Assembly: GCA_002938115.1 (NCBI GenBank)
Contig: PTKD01000097.1
Coordinates: forward strand, 1-7,338
Source: Alphaproteobacteria bacterium MarineAlpha9_Bin7
Lineage (GTDB): Bacteria > Pseudomonadota > Alphaproteobacteria > UBA7887
DNA: 7,338 nt
Reading direction: 5' to 3'
A model generated the notes under the pieces. The model did no database searches, had not been told where the DNA came from, and was given only the letters and a program-made list of their open reading frames with translations. Numbering within the stretch: the first letter of the stretch is position 1; each line of letters begins with the position of its first letter. The position numbers and the translations under genes were made by a program. Of this stretch, positions 1-7,156 are shown one piece after another.

Positions 1-1
1 T

Positions 2-589
2 GCGCCGCCTGGCGTAGTTGATTTGGATGAGACCACCACCAACAACCTGAAGAACCTTGCTCGCGCCAAGGGTAGAGATGTTTCCGATTTGGTCGCCTGC
101 ATTTTAAACCGGCCACGTCACGAGGAGCTGATTTCAGTGACGCGGGAAGCCGGGGCACGGATTCAACTTATCCAAGATGGAGATGTTGCCGGCGTGATGG
201 CGACCGCACGAGAGGACACGGGTATTGATATTTACATGGGGGTGGGCGGCGCACCCGAAGGGGTGCTTGCAGCGGCTGCACTTAGGTGTATAGGTGGCCA
301 GATGCAGGGGCGGCTGGTATTCCGCAATGACGAAGAAAGAAAACGAGCGGTAAAGCTCGGCGTTGGCGATTTATCCAGAAAATATGATCTGGGTGAGATG
401 GCCAAGGGGGAGGTGATGTTTGCCGCAACTGGTGTCACAGATGGATCGATGTTGCATGGTGTAAGGCGCGCGAATGCATCGGTGAGCACGGAGTCGCTCG
501 TTATGCGTTCCAAGACGGGAACTGTCCGTGTAATCAGTGCTGAACACAATCTCACTTTGAAGCCGGTGTTTGAGAACAACCTTCGGTAG
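2..589 (+). CDS. glpX: Class II fructose-1,6-bisphosphatase GlpX, 3' part only
   Basis: Hydrolyses fructose-1,6-bisphosphate to fructose-6-phosphate in the cytosol, the committed step of gluconeogenesis. The frame is open from the window's first bases and reads APPGVVDLDETTTNNL, so the gene begins upstream; the TTG at 23 is an internal Leu codon, not a start. About 195 residues are visible, against a usual family length of about 320-340, so roughly the first 130 are missing, including most metal-binding acidic residues. Visible GlpX signatures are NRPRHEEL (substrate-phosphate side), QDGDVAGVM, the hallmark YMGVGGAPEGVLAAAAL, whose Glu (codon 257-259) matches a known metal ligand of E. coli GlpX, then GGQMQGRL and FAATGVTDGSMLHGVRR. 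The C-terminus is complete and intact. recJ follows after one base, so the two are probably co-transcribed. In many alphaproteobacteria a homoserine dehydrogenase gene lies directly upstream; that cannot be seen here. The family call is secure. Confidence 0.94.
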   Translation, partial: APPGVVDLDETTTNNLKNLARAKGRDVSDLVACILNRPRHEELISVTREAGARIQLIQDGDVAGVMATAREDTGIDIYMGVGGAPEGVLAAAALRCIGGQMQGRLVFRNDEERKRAVKLGVGDLSRKYDLGEMAKGEVMFAATGVTDGSMLHGVRRANASVSTESLVMRSKTGTVRVISAEHNLTLKPVFENNLR

Positions 590-590
590 T

Positions 591-2378
591 ATGGGCATGT
601 CGGGTCAAGCCGGTGCTTTGTTGGGCGTTGAATGCTCGGTGACGGGTATGCGGTGGAGGGATAGGGTCGTTGATCATCGCTCCGCAATGGCAATTTCCCA
701 ACGTTTGGCGGTGCCAGAAGTCGTTGGCAGGCTTTTGGCAGCTCGTGGAGTCGGTGCCGAGAGTGCCGAACGGTTTCTCGATCCAAAATTACGAGAACTG
801 ATGCCGGATCCCTCGAGTTTGATGGATATGGATCGTGCAGCCGGTCGCGTGGCTCTGGCTATCTTCACGGGTGAGAAAATAGCAGTGTTTGGTGACTACG
901 ATGTGGACGGCGCGACTGCTTCTGCTTTGCTGCGCAGTTATTTATCTAAACTCGGGGTGAATATTGAAGTTTACATACCGGACCGTATCCGTGAAGGATA
1001 TGGGCCGACCGCGACGGCGTTTGAAAGTTTGCGAGAAAACGGCGCGGAAGTAGTGGTTACAGTGGACTGTGGCACCACCGCGCACGATGCGCTGGGCAGG
1101 GCGGAGGACATAGGACTTGATGTAATTATACTCGATCATCATATGGCTGGGCCTGCTCTGCCAAGATGTTTTGCTTTGGTGAACCCAAATCGGTTGGACG
1201 ACGACAGTGGGCAAGGATCGCTGGCGGCGGTGGGCGTTACGTATTTGCTCATCGTGGCGTTGAATCGTAGTTTGCGTGAGGCGGATTTTTTTACGAACAA
1301 GGCCGAACCAAATCTGGTTGCATTGCTAGATTTGGTAGCGCTCGGCACGGTCTGTGACTTGGTGCCTTTGACGGGGCTGAATCGAGCTCTAGTTCGTCAG
1401 GGGTTAAAGGTTTTAGCGAGGCGCGATAACAGGGGTTTAGCTGCATTAGCGGATGTGGCCGCGGTTGATGGATACCCCGATTGTTATCACCTGGGCTTTG
1501 TACTAGGCCCACGTATCAATGCGGGTGGCCGGGTGGGGGAGTCAGACCTGGGCCATCGTTTGTTAACGACGAATGATCCACTGGAAGCTGTCCGGTTGGC
1601 CACACGACTGAACGATTTGAATTTGGAGAGGCGAGCAATTGAATCTCTAAACGTCGACCAGGCTTTCTCACAGGTAGAGTCAAATGGGCAACTCGGTCCG
1701 GCAATCGTTGTTCAAGACCAGGACCAGCACTGGCACGTAGGCGTAATTGGTTTGGTAGCAAGTCGGCTGACCGAACGCTATAAGAGGCCCGCTTTCGTCG
1801 TCGCGTTCGATGGTAACATTGGAAAGGGATCTGCGCGGTCTATCGCCAATATCGATGTTGGTGCGATGATTACCGCCGCCCACCAAGCCGGTCTGCTAAT
1901 GGCGGGTGGGGGTCACTCGATGGCCGGTGGTTTCACAATTCAACGCGAAAAATTTGATGACTTTCGGAATTTTGTAGAGAAACGTGCCGTAAAACAGGGT
2001 TGTCTAACAGGCGCACCGTCACTGGGTGTGGACGGTGTTCTGGCTTTATCGGCAGCTCAGACAGATTTGGTCGAAAAGTTTGAGCAGGCGGGTCCTTACG
2101 GCCCGGGGAACCCGATGCCACGGTTTGCTTTTGCGGGTGTGAAGGTGGTCAGGGTCGACACTGTCGGAGATGGCGGTCATGTGCGCTGCATTTTTGCCGG
2201 TGAGGGGGGTTCCCGGCTGAAGGGAATAGCTTTTCGGGTTGCCGATCAGCCATTGGGGCAGGCCTTGTTGAATGCTAAAAATCTTCACGTTGCCGGCTCT
2301 TTGCGACCCAATAATTGGCGTGGTCGCCATGAAGTACAGTTATTTATTGATGACGTTGCTTATCCAGAAGACTGTTAG
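591..2378 (+). CDS. recJ: Single-stranded-DNA-specific 5'-3' exonuclease RecJ
   Basis: Degrades single-stranded DNA 5' to 3' in the RecF recombination pathway, mismatch repair and stalled-fork processing; cytosolic and Mn/Mg-dependent. From the ATG at 591 the protein has 595 residues, normal for RecJ. The N-terminal lead (LLGVECSVTGMRW) is of the alphaproteobacterial kind. The DHH domain shows motif I VFGDYDVDGATA (Asp 102, 104, 106), motif II TVDCGTT (Asp 159), motif III LDHH (182-184) and motif IV LGTVCDLVPL (Asp 256). The DHHA1 domain shows GGGHSMAGGF (about 439-448). A C-terminal RecJ OB-like region follows, ending near FIDDVAYPEDC. All expected catalytic residues are present. Start choice: the frame opens at a TTG at 570 inside glpX; ATG codons occur at 591 and 597, and family similarity only begins around residue 11. 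No strong Shine-Dalgarno precedes any of them. I prefer 591, one base after the glpX stop, which implies translational coupling; the start is less certain than the identity. Confidence 0.96.
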   Translation: MGMSGQAGALLGVECSVTGMRWRDRVVDHRSAMAISQRLAVPEVVGRLLAARGVGAESAERFLDPKLRELMPDPSSLMDMDRAAGRVALAIFTGEKIAVFGDYDVDGATASALLRSYLSKLGVNIEVYIPDRIREGYGPTATAFESLRENGAEVVVTVDCGTTAHDALGRAEDIGLDVIILDHHMAGPALPRCFALVNPNRLDDDSGQGSLAAVGVTYLLIVALNRSLREADFFTNKAEPNLVALLDLVALGTVCDLVPLTGLNRALVRQGLKVLARRDNRGLAALADVAAVDGYPDCYHLGFVLGPRINAGGRVGESDLGHRLLTTNDPLEAVRLATRLNDLNLERRAIESLNVDQAFSQVESNGQLGPAIVVQDQDQHWHVGVIGLVASRLTERYKRPAFVVAFDGNIGKGSARSIANIDVGAMITAAHQAGLLMAGGGHSMAGGFTIQREKFDDFRNFVEKRAVKQGCLTGAPSLGVDGVLALSAAQTDLVEKFEQAGPYGPGNPMPRFAFAGVKVVRVDTVGDGGHVRCIFAGEGGSRLKGIAFRVADQPLGQALLNAKNLHVAGSLRPNNWRGRHEVQLFIDDVAYPEDC

Positions 2379-2466
2379 ATACTATTATGTAAGTTTGACC
2401 TTAACGATGCTCGCTACGTACTCGGTTGCTTCATCGTAAATGGCCTGATTCAGCTGGGAGCTCTTA
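2379..2466. other. Intergenic gap between recJ and gmd
   Basis: This 88-base gap separates two functional groups and is the natural place for the recJ terminator and the gmd operon promoter. Seen directly: a TTGACC hexamer at 2395-2400, close to a sigma-70 -35 box, but without a good -10 box at 16-18 bases; a TATTAT at 2383-2388 without a matching -35; and an imperfect inverted repeat, TTAACGATG at 2401-2409 against CATCGTAAA at 2432-2440, with one mismatch and a 22-base loop. No T-run follows that repeat, so it is not a standard intrinsic terminator. A single GATTC (2447-2451) fits the CcrM methylation motif but may be chance. No tRNA or small gene is visible. Confidence 0.5.
2456..2460 (+). 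promoter_or_regulatory. Shine-Dalgarno of gmd
   Basis: GGGAG lies six bases before the ATG at 2467. It is the clearest ribosome-binding signal near this start, and it supports placing the gmd start here, which also gives an N-terminus that runs straight into the Rossmann strand and glycine motif. Confidence 0.7.
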
Positions 2467-3531
2467 ATGGCGGGCGGAGTCGCATTAATTACTGGCGTCA
2501 CCGGACAGGATGGTGCCTACCTTTCAGAATTGCTGCTTGCCAAGGGCTACGAAGTTCACGGCATAAAGCGTCGTTCTTCTTCATTTAACACTGAGCGCGT
2601 CGATCATTTGTACAGCGATCCGCATGAAGCGAAGTCAAAATTTCATCTCCACTTTGGGGATCTGACCGAGGCTGCAAATTTAATACGCATAATCCAGGAA
2701 GTCCGCCCTACGGAAATATACAATCTTGGGGCGCAAAGCCATGTACAAGTGAGTTTCGAGACACCTGAATATACTGCAAATGCTGATGCTCTTGGTACGC
2801 TGCGCCTGCTCGAAGCGGTTCGTTTGTTAGGACACGAGAACAACTGCCGATTTTATCAGGCCTCGACTTCGGAAATGTATGGGAATGTCACTGAGCGGCC
2901 ACAGCGAGAAACAACCCCGTTCTGTCCCCGGAGCCCGTATGCGGCTGCGAAACTTTATGCATATTGGGTTTGCATAAACTACCGAGAGGCATATGGCATA
3001 CACGCCTCAAATGGTATTCTATTTAACCATGAGAGTCCCATCAGGGGAGAGACGTTTGTTACCCGCAAAATTACCCGGGCTGTCGCCGCTATTGAGCTTG
3101 GAATTCAAAACTGTATTTTTCTTGGGCACCTGGACTCGTTTCGTGACTGGGGTCATGCACGTGATTATGTGGAAGGCATGTGGCGTATTTTGCAGCAAAC
3201 TCAACCGGATGACTATGTGCTCGCTACAGGCGAGGCGCATAGTGTCCGAGAATTTGTCGAGCTTGCATTTGCGGAAGTTTCCCGGACTCTCGAATGGCGG
3301 GGAAAAGGCTTAGAGGAGGAAGGTATCGACAAAGACTCTGGTAAGGTTCTCGTGCGGGTTGACCCAAAATATTACCGTCCTACAGAAGTAGAGTCTCTAC
3401 TAGGAGATCCGACAAAAGCAAATAAGATATTAGGTTGGCGACATACAACGTCATTTCCTGAGTTGGTAAGCGAAATGGTTGCTGCAGATCTAGCTTTGAT
3501 GGCGCGAGAGCGCCGAATTAATTCCGAATAG
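2467..3531 (+). CDS. gmd: GDP-mannose 4,6-dehydratase
   Basis: Converts GDP-D-mannose to GDP-4-keto-6-deoxy-D-mannose with tightly bound NADP; the product is the branch point to GDP-L-fucose, GDP-D-rhamnose and GDP-perosamine. An extended short-chain dehydrogenase of 354 residues, normal for the family. Visible: the Rossmann motif GVTGQDG (10-16); the KRRSSSFNTERVDHLY segment (34-49), whose Arg pair forms the RR loop that reaches the neighbouring subunit's cofactor; FGDLTE (63-68); NLGAQSHV (86-93); the catalytic ASTSEMYG (Thr134, Glu136); SPYAAAK with Tyr158 and Lys162; NHESP and RDWGHARDYVEGMW (226-239). Two places depart from the consensus I remember: SPIRGETF has Ile192 where Arg is usual, and GHLDS has His221 where Asn is usual. 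The catalytic set is intact, so activity is likely. It heads the nucleotide-sugar set, with galU 14 bases downstream. The enzyme using its product is not in the window, so the final sugar is unknown. Confidence 0.96.
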   Translation: MAGGVALITGVTGQDGAYLSELLLAKGYEVHGIKRRSSSFNTERVDHLYSDPHEAKSKFHLHFGDLTEAANLIRIIQEVRPTEIYNLGAQSHVQVSFETPEYTANADALGTLRLLEAVRLLGHENNCRFYQASTSEMYGNVTERPQRETTPFCPRSPYAAAKLYAYWVCINYREAYGIHASNGILFNHESPIRGETFVTRKITRAVAAIELGIQNCIFLGHLDSFRDWGHARDYVEGMWRILQQTQPDDYVLATGEAHSVREFVELAFAEVSRTLEWRGKGLEEEGIDKDSGKVLVRVDPKYYRPTEVESLLGDPTKANKILGWRHTTSFPELVSEMVAADLALMARERRINSE

Positions 3532-3545
3532 AGCGGTTTTTAGTG

Positions 3546-4427
3546 ATGCCAGTCCGTAAGGCTGTTTTTCCAGTTGCGGGGCTTGGGACACGGTTCCTGC
3601 CGGCAACAAAATCGGTGCCTAAGGAGATGATGACAGTGGTAGATAAGCCACTGGTACAATACGCTGTTGAAGAGGCGCAGAGCGCTGGTATCGAACAATT
3701 TATCTTTGTTACATCCCCTTATAAGACAGCGATTTCTGATCATTTGGGAACTTCAAGCGAACTTGAAAAGTTTTTAGAAGATGGTGGGAATTTCTCTCTT
3801 CTTGCGAGCGTACGAGGCTGCCAGTTACCATCGACCGCCGTACATTTCTTGGTGCAAGAAAAACCGCTTGGATTGGGTCACGCGGTTTGGTGTGCGCGAA
3901 AAGTTGTAGGCGACGAACCTTTTGCAATAATTCTACCTGATGATTTGGTTTTGGCTGATATACCTTGTTTGTCCCAGATGGTTGCTGCACATGACAAAAT
4001 TGGTGGGAATATGGTTGCTGTGATGGATGTACCCCGGGAGCATACCAAGCGATATGGTGTGCTAGCGCCTGGAGAAGCCCGTGATGGCTTGATTGAGATC
4101 AACGGATTAGTTGAAAAACCCAATCCAAAGGAGGCTCCTTCACAGTTGGCGATAATTGGACGTTATATCCTGCAGGCAGAGGTCTTTAAGCAATTAGGAG
4201 AACAAAAATCCGATGTGAACGGGGAAATTCAGTTGACTGACGCCATGTGTTCCTTGATAGGCGGTGTGCCTTTTAATGGGTTTAGGTTTGAGGGTGAACG
4301 TTATGATTGTGGCGATAAGATTGGCTTGCTGGAGGCCAACATAGCGTACGGACTTTCTCGAGAGGAGTTGCGAAATGACGTTGCTGCCGTTGTTTTGCGT
4401 GCGGCGGATGCACTCAAATCGGACTAG
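3546..4427 (+). CDS. galU: UTP-glucose-1-phosphate uridylyltransferase
   Basis: Makes UDP-glucose and pyrophosphate from UTP and glucose-1-phosphate in the cytosol; UDP-glucose feeds envelope polysaccharides and the next gene's enzyme. From ATG 3546 it has 293 residues, typical for bacterial GalU. Visible: the nucleotide-binding signature GLGTRFLPATKSVPKEM (12-28), QEKPLGLGHAV (104-114), the metal-binding PDD (131-133), VEKP (189-192) with the conserved Lys, GEIQLTDA (226-233) and YDCGDK (253-258). These distinguish GalU from the related RmlA and GlmU nucleotidyltransferases. A GTG at 3543 is in frame directly before the ATG and could be used instead, adding one residue; the ATG is the more likely start. 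The only ribosome-binding candidate is a weak AGAGCGG overlapping the gmd stop. Spacing to gmd is 14 bases and to ugd 9 bases, so one operon is expected. Nothing is truncated or missing. Confidence 0.96.
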   Translation: MPVRKAVFPVAGLGTRFLPATKSVPKEMMTVVDKPLVQYAVEEAQSAGIEQFIFVTSPYKTAISDHLGTSSELEKFLEDGGNFSLLASVRGCQLPSTAVHFLVQEKPLGLGHAVWCARKVVGDEPFAIILPDDLVLADIPCLSQMVAAHDKIGGNMVAVMDVPREHTKRYGVLAPGEARDGLIEINGLVEKPNPKEAPSQLAIIGRYILQAEVFKQLGEQKSDVNGEIQLTDAMCSLIGGVPFNGFRFEGERYDCGDKIGLLEANIAYGLSREELRNDVAAVVLRAADALKSD

Positions 4428-4433
4428 GGGAGG
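4428..4433 (+). promoter_or_regulatory. Strong Shine-Dalgarno of ugd, adjoining the galU stop
   Basis: GGGAGG directly follows the galU TAG (4425-4427) and sits three bases before the ATG at 4437. The match to the 16S tail is strong but the spacing is short. It fixes the ugd start and gives ugd its own efficient initiation within the operon, the best ribosome-binding site of the four genes in this set. Confidence 0.75.
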
Positions 4434-4436
4434 ATC

Positions 4437-5765
4437 ATGCGTATAGGTATGATTGGGGCGGGCTACGTCGGTTTAGTGTCGGCGGCATGCTTTTCGGAGT
4501 TTGGCGTAGATGTTATCTGCGTCGATAAAGTTCACGAAAAGATTAAACTTCTCCGCTCAGGAAACATTCCGATACATGAACCTGGTTTGGAGAACCTAGT
4601 GCGAGCAAATTTGGATTCCGGTCGTCTTACCTTCACTACTGAGTTGGAATCCGCGGTGACGGGCGCTGATGCAGTATTCATTGCGGTTGGGACCCCGAGC
4701 CGACGTGGAGATGGCTACGCGGATCTGTCGTATGTGTATGCCGTCGCTGAAGAGATTTCTGGATGTTTGAGTGGCCACGCACTAATAGTTTTGAAATCAA
4801 CGGTGCCAGTGGGGACCGGGGATGAAATAGAACGCCGCATCATAGCTGCGCGTCCTGAACTTCAGCTAGGCAAGGATCTTGATGTTGTTTCAAATCCAGA
4901 ATTTTTACGCGAAGGATCGGCTATAGAGGATTTTATGCGTCCTGATCGGATAATTGTTGGCGCCCATTCTGAATACGCGCGACAGGTTCTCAGAAAACTT
5001 TATCAGCCATTATTTTTGCGTGATACACCTGTCCTTTTCACTGATCGTCGTACGGCTGAACTAACCAAATATGCTTCTAATGCGTTCCTCGCTACTAAGA
5101 TTACATTTATCAACGAAATTGCGAATCTGTGTGAGGCAGTTGGTGCAGATGTCCAAGACGTGGCGAGGGGTATGGGTTTGGATCGCCGAATAGGGTTGAA
5201 GTTTCTGCATGCAGGCCCCGGATATGGTGGAAGTTGTTTTCCGAAAGACGCTGCAGCTTTGGCTCGTACTAGCGAAGATTTTGGATCGCCAGTGCAAATT
5301 GTGAACTCGGTGATAGCGGTTAATACAGCACGTCGGATGAAGATGGTTGATAAGGTGATTGCTGCGTGCGGTGGCACTGTAGATGGCAGTAAAATTGCTG
5401 CTCTTGGTTTGACTTTTAAACCAAACACTGACGATATTCGGGATGCACCAAGCCTGGACATAATAAGAGCGTTACAGGAAGCGGGGGCTTCGATAAGCGC
5501 TTATGACCCGGTCGGAATGGTCGCTGCCCAGGCGTGTTTGAGCGGCGTAACTTGGGGTAGCTCCGCGTACGACATATTGGAAGGAGCGATAGCTCTCGTG
5601 ATCATTACCGAATGGAACGAGTTTCGTGCGCTTGATCTCAGTCGGATCAAATCTTTGATGGCAGAACCTTTGATAATTGATTTGCGGAATATATACCGGC
5701 TAGAAGATATGAGTAACGAAGGCATCCGTTATATTAGTGTGGGTCGCCCCCAGATTGAACAATAA
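4437..5765 (+). CDS. ugd: UDP-glucose 6-dehydrogenase
   Basis: Oxidises UDP-glucose to UDP-glucuronate in two NAD-dependent steps through a thiohemiacetal on a cysteine. Cytosolic; uses the product of galU next door. The 442 residues match the usual length. Visible: the N-terminal Rossmann motif GAGYVG (7-12); Asp30 at the end of strand 2, favouring NAD; VGTPSRRGDGYADLSYV (84-100); STVPVGT (121-127); NPEFLREGSAIEDF (153-166); LTKYASNAFLATKI (209-222) with Lys211 and Asn215; and the catalytic motif GYGGSCFPKD with Cys267 and Asp271. The C-terminal domain carries GLTFKPNTDDIRDAPS (324-339). All catalytic residues are present. UDP-glucuronate may be used directly in acidic polysaccharide or be a precursor of galacturonate, xylose or 4-amino-arabinose; nothing here decides which. 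The stop codon overlaps the next start by one base. The related UDP-ManNAc and GDP-mannose dehydrogenases are less likely given the GalU neighbour and the TPSRRGDG motif. Confidence 0.97.
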   Translation: MRIGMIGAGYVGLVSAACFSEFGVDVICVDKVHEKIKLLRSGNIPIHEPGLENLVRANLDSGRLTFTTELESAVTGADAVFIAVGTPSRRGDGYADLSYVYAVAEEISGCLSGHALIVLKSTVPVGTGDEIERRIIAARPELQLGKDLDVVSNPEFLREGSAIEDFMRPDRIIVGAHSEYARQVLRKLYQPLFLRDTPVLFTDRRTAELTKYASNAFLATKITFINEIANLCEAVGADVQDVARGMGLDRRIGLKFLHAGPGYGGSCFPKDAAALARTSEDFGSPVQIVNSVIAVNTARRMKMVDKVIAACGGTVDGSKIAALGLTFKPNTDDIRDAPSLDIIRALQEAGASISAYDPVGMVAAQACLSGVTWGSSAYDILEGAIALVIITEWNEFRALDLSRIKSLMAEPLIIDLRNIYRLEDMSNEGIRYISVGRPQIEQ

Positions 5766-5767
5766 TG
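5763..5767 (+). promoter_or_regulatory. TAATG stop-start overlap, ugd to mutase gene
   Basis: The ugd TAA (5763-5765) and the next ATG (5765-5767) share one A. No good Shine-Dalgarno lies just upstream of this ATG, so the mutase is probably translated by ribosomes that finish ugd (termination-reinitiation). That would keep the two proteins in a linked ratio. Overlap is seen directly; coupling is inferred. Confidence 0.7.
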
Positions 5768-7156
5768 AGTCCCGCCGGTGGCTTAGATCCCAGCATTCTT
5801 AGGGCGTACGATATTCGTGGCGTCGTCGGTCAAACTTTGCAGATCGAAGATGCGTTCGCGATCGGACGTGCTTTCGCCACCGTCTCTGCCGCCCGACTCG
5901 GGCGTCAACCTAAACTGTGTGTTGCCTATGATGGACGTCTCTCATCGCCCGATCTAGAGGCTGCATTGGTGAAGGGTTTGGTGAGCTCGGGTGCGGATGT
6001 GCTGCGAAGTGGTTTGGGACCCACTCCGATGCTTTATTTTGCCGTTAAGGAACTTGATAGAGATGGCGGCGTGATGGTGACGGGTTCCCACAATCCGCCC
6101 GACTTCAATGGTTTCAAATTAATGCTTTCCGGATTGCCGTTCTGGGATCAGGACATCGAAATTCTCGGCAAGGCAATTTCTGGTGCAGACTTTGCTGAAT
6201 GCCAAGGCAAGGCGGCGAAAGTCTCTGTCGAAAATGACTATGTGGAGCGCTTAAGTGCCGCATATACTAGCAAGCAACGCTTCTCGGTCGCGTGGGATGC
6301 CGGAAATGGCGCGGGAGGAAAAGTGATATGCAGTCTTGTCAATCGTTTGCCGGGGGATCATCTCGTTTTAAACGGTGACATTGACGGAACCTTCCCGTCA
6401 CATCACCCAGATCCAACCATTCCTGAAAATCTAGATCAATTAGTATCAGCAGTGGTTGAGCACTCCTGCGATTTTGGTGTTGGTTTTGATGGCGACGGAG
6501 ACCGAATCGGAGTGGTCGATAATAAGGGACGGATTGTTTGGGGAGACCAGCTATTAACACTTTATGCGATTGATTTACTTCAGGACATACCTGGGGCCAC
6601 AATTATCGCAGATGTGAAATCAAGCCTTGTTTTTTTTCGGGAAGTTGCTGCGCACGGGGGCAAACCAGTCATGTGGCGGACTGGACACTCTCCAATCAAA
6701 AGTAAAATGGTGGAATTAAATTCCCCGCTTGCTGGGGAGATGAGTGGTCATATTTTTTTTGCAGATCGTTACCACGGCTATGATGATGCAATTTACGCGG
6801 CGGTACGCTTGCTTGATTTGCTAGCGCGATCTAAGTGCTCCCTTGCAACACTCTGCGATCAATTGCCAACAACTTTTCACACACCCGAGGTGCGTTTTCC
6901 TTGCGATGACGTACTTAAATTTCAGATTATAAATTCGGTGCGCGAACGGCTTGAAGATGTGAACGGAATAGAAGTCAACTCCATTGATGGTGTTCGTGTA
7001 ACAACCTCGGATGGGTGGTGGTTGCTTCGCGCCTCTAACACGCAACCCGTTCTAGTTGCACGCTGTGAGGCGGAAGACGAGAATGGGCTAGCTCGTCTAA
7101 AAGCAATGTTGAGGGAACAACTGAGTTATTTTGGACTTGCGGCACCCATAAAATAA
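5765..7156 (+). CDS. algC: Phosphomannomutase/phosphoglucomutase, AlgC type
   Basis: Interconverts the 6- and 1-phosphates of mannose and glucose through a phosphoserine and a bisphosphorylated sugar intermediate, feeding GDP-mannose and UDP-glucose synthesis. An alpha-D-phosphohexomutase of 463 residues, the same length I recall for Pseudomonas AlgC. Visible: ILRAYDIRGVVG (11-22); the active serine loop VTGSHNPPDFNGFK with Ser108; the metal loop FDGDGDRIG with Asp242, 244 and 246; RTGHSPIK (305-312); the sugar-binding GEMSGHIFF (324-332) with Glu325, Ser327 and His329; and the phosphate-binding RASNTQP (422-428). The EMSGH sugar loop separates it from PNP-type GlcN mutase (GlmM); bifunctional use of mannose and glucose is inferred from this subfamily. 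It is the last gene of the set and supplies both its branches. Oddity: two runs of eight T, at 6630-6637 and 6753-6760, lie in frame within the coding region. No intrinsic terminator is visible after the stop. The alternative name is manB/pmm. Confidence 0.95.
   Translation: MSPAGGLDPSILRAYDIRGVVGQTLQIEDAFAIGRAFATVSAARLGRQPKLCVAYDGRLSSPDLEAALVKGLVSSGADVLRSGLGPTPMLYFAVKELDRDGGVMVTGSHNPPDFNGFKLMLSGLPFWDQDIEILGKAISGADFAECQGKAAKVSVENDYVERLSAAYTSKQRFSVAWDAGNGAGGKVICSLVNRLPGDHLVLNGDIDGTFPSHHPDPTIPENLDQLVSAVVEHSCDFGVGFDGDGDRIGVVDNKGRIVWGDQLLTLYAIDLLQDIPGATIIADVKSSLVFFREVAAHGGKPVMWRTGHSPIKSKMVELNSPLAGEMSGHIFFADRYHGYDDAIYAAVRLLDLLARSKCSLATLCDQLPTTFHTPEVRFPCDDVLKFQIINSVRERLEDVNGIEVNSIDGVRVTTSDGWWLLRASNTQPVLVARCEAEDENGLARLKAMLREQLSYFGLAAPIK

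Noticed and set aside
232..786. Long minus-strand open frame (184 codons) opposite glpX and recJ
   Set aside because: It lies antisense to two well-conserved coding regions, crosses their junction, and its residues (rich in Pro, Arg, Ser, His) resemble no family. A shadow frame.
2993..3313. + strand frame of 106 codons inside gmd
   Set aside because: Out-of-frame with gmd, which is intact and conserved through this stretch; no ribosome-binding site or recognisable protein.
5003..5461. Minus-strand frame of 152 codons opposite ugd
   Set aside because: Antisense to the catalytic core of Ugd; composition is that of a mirror frame, with no recognisable domain.
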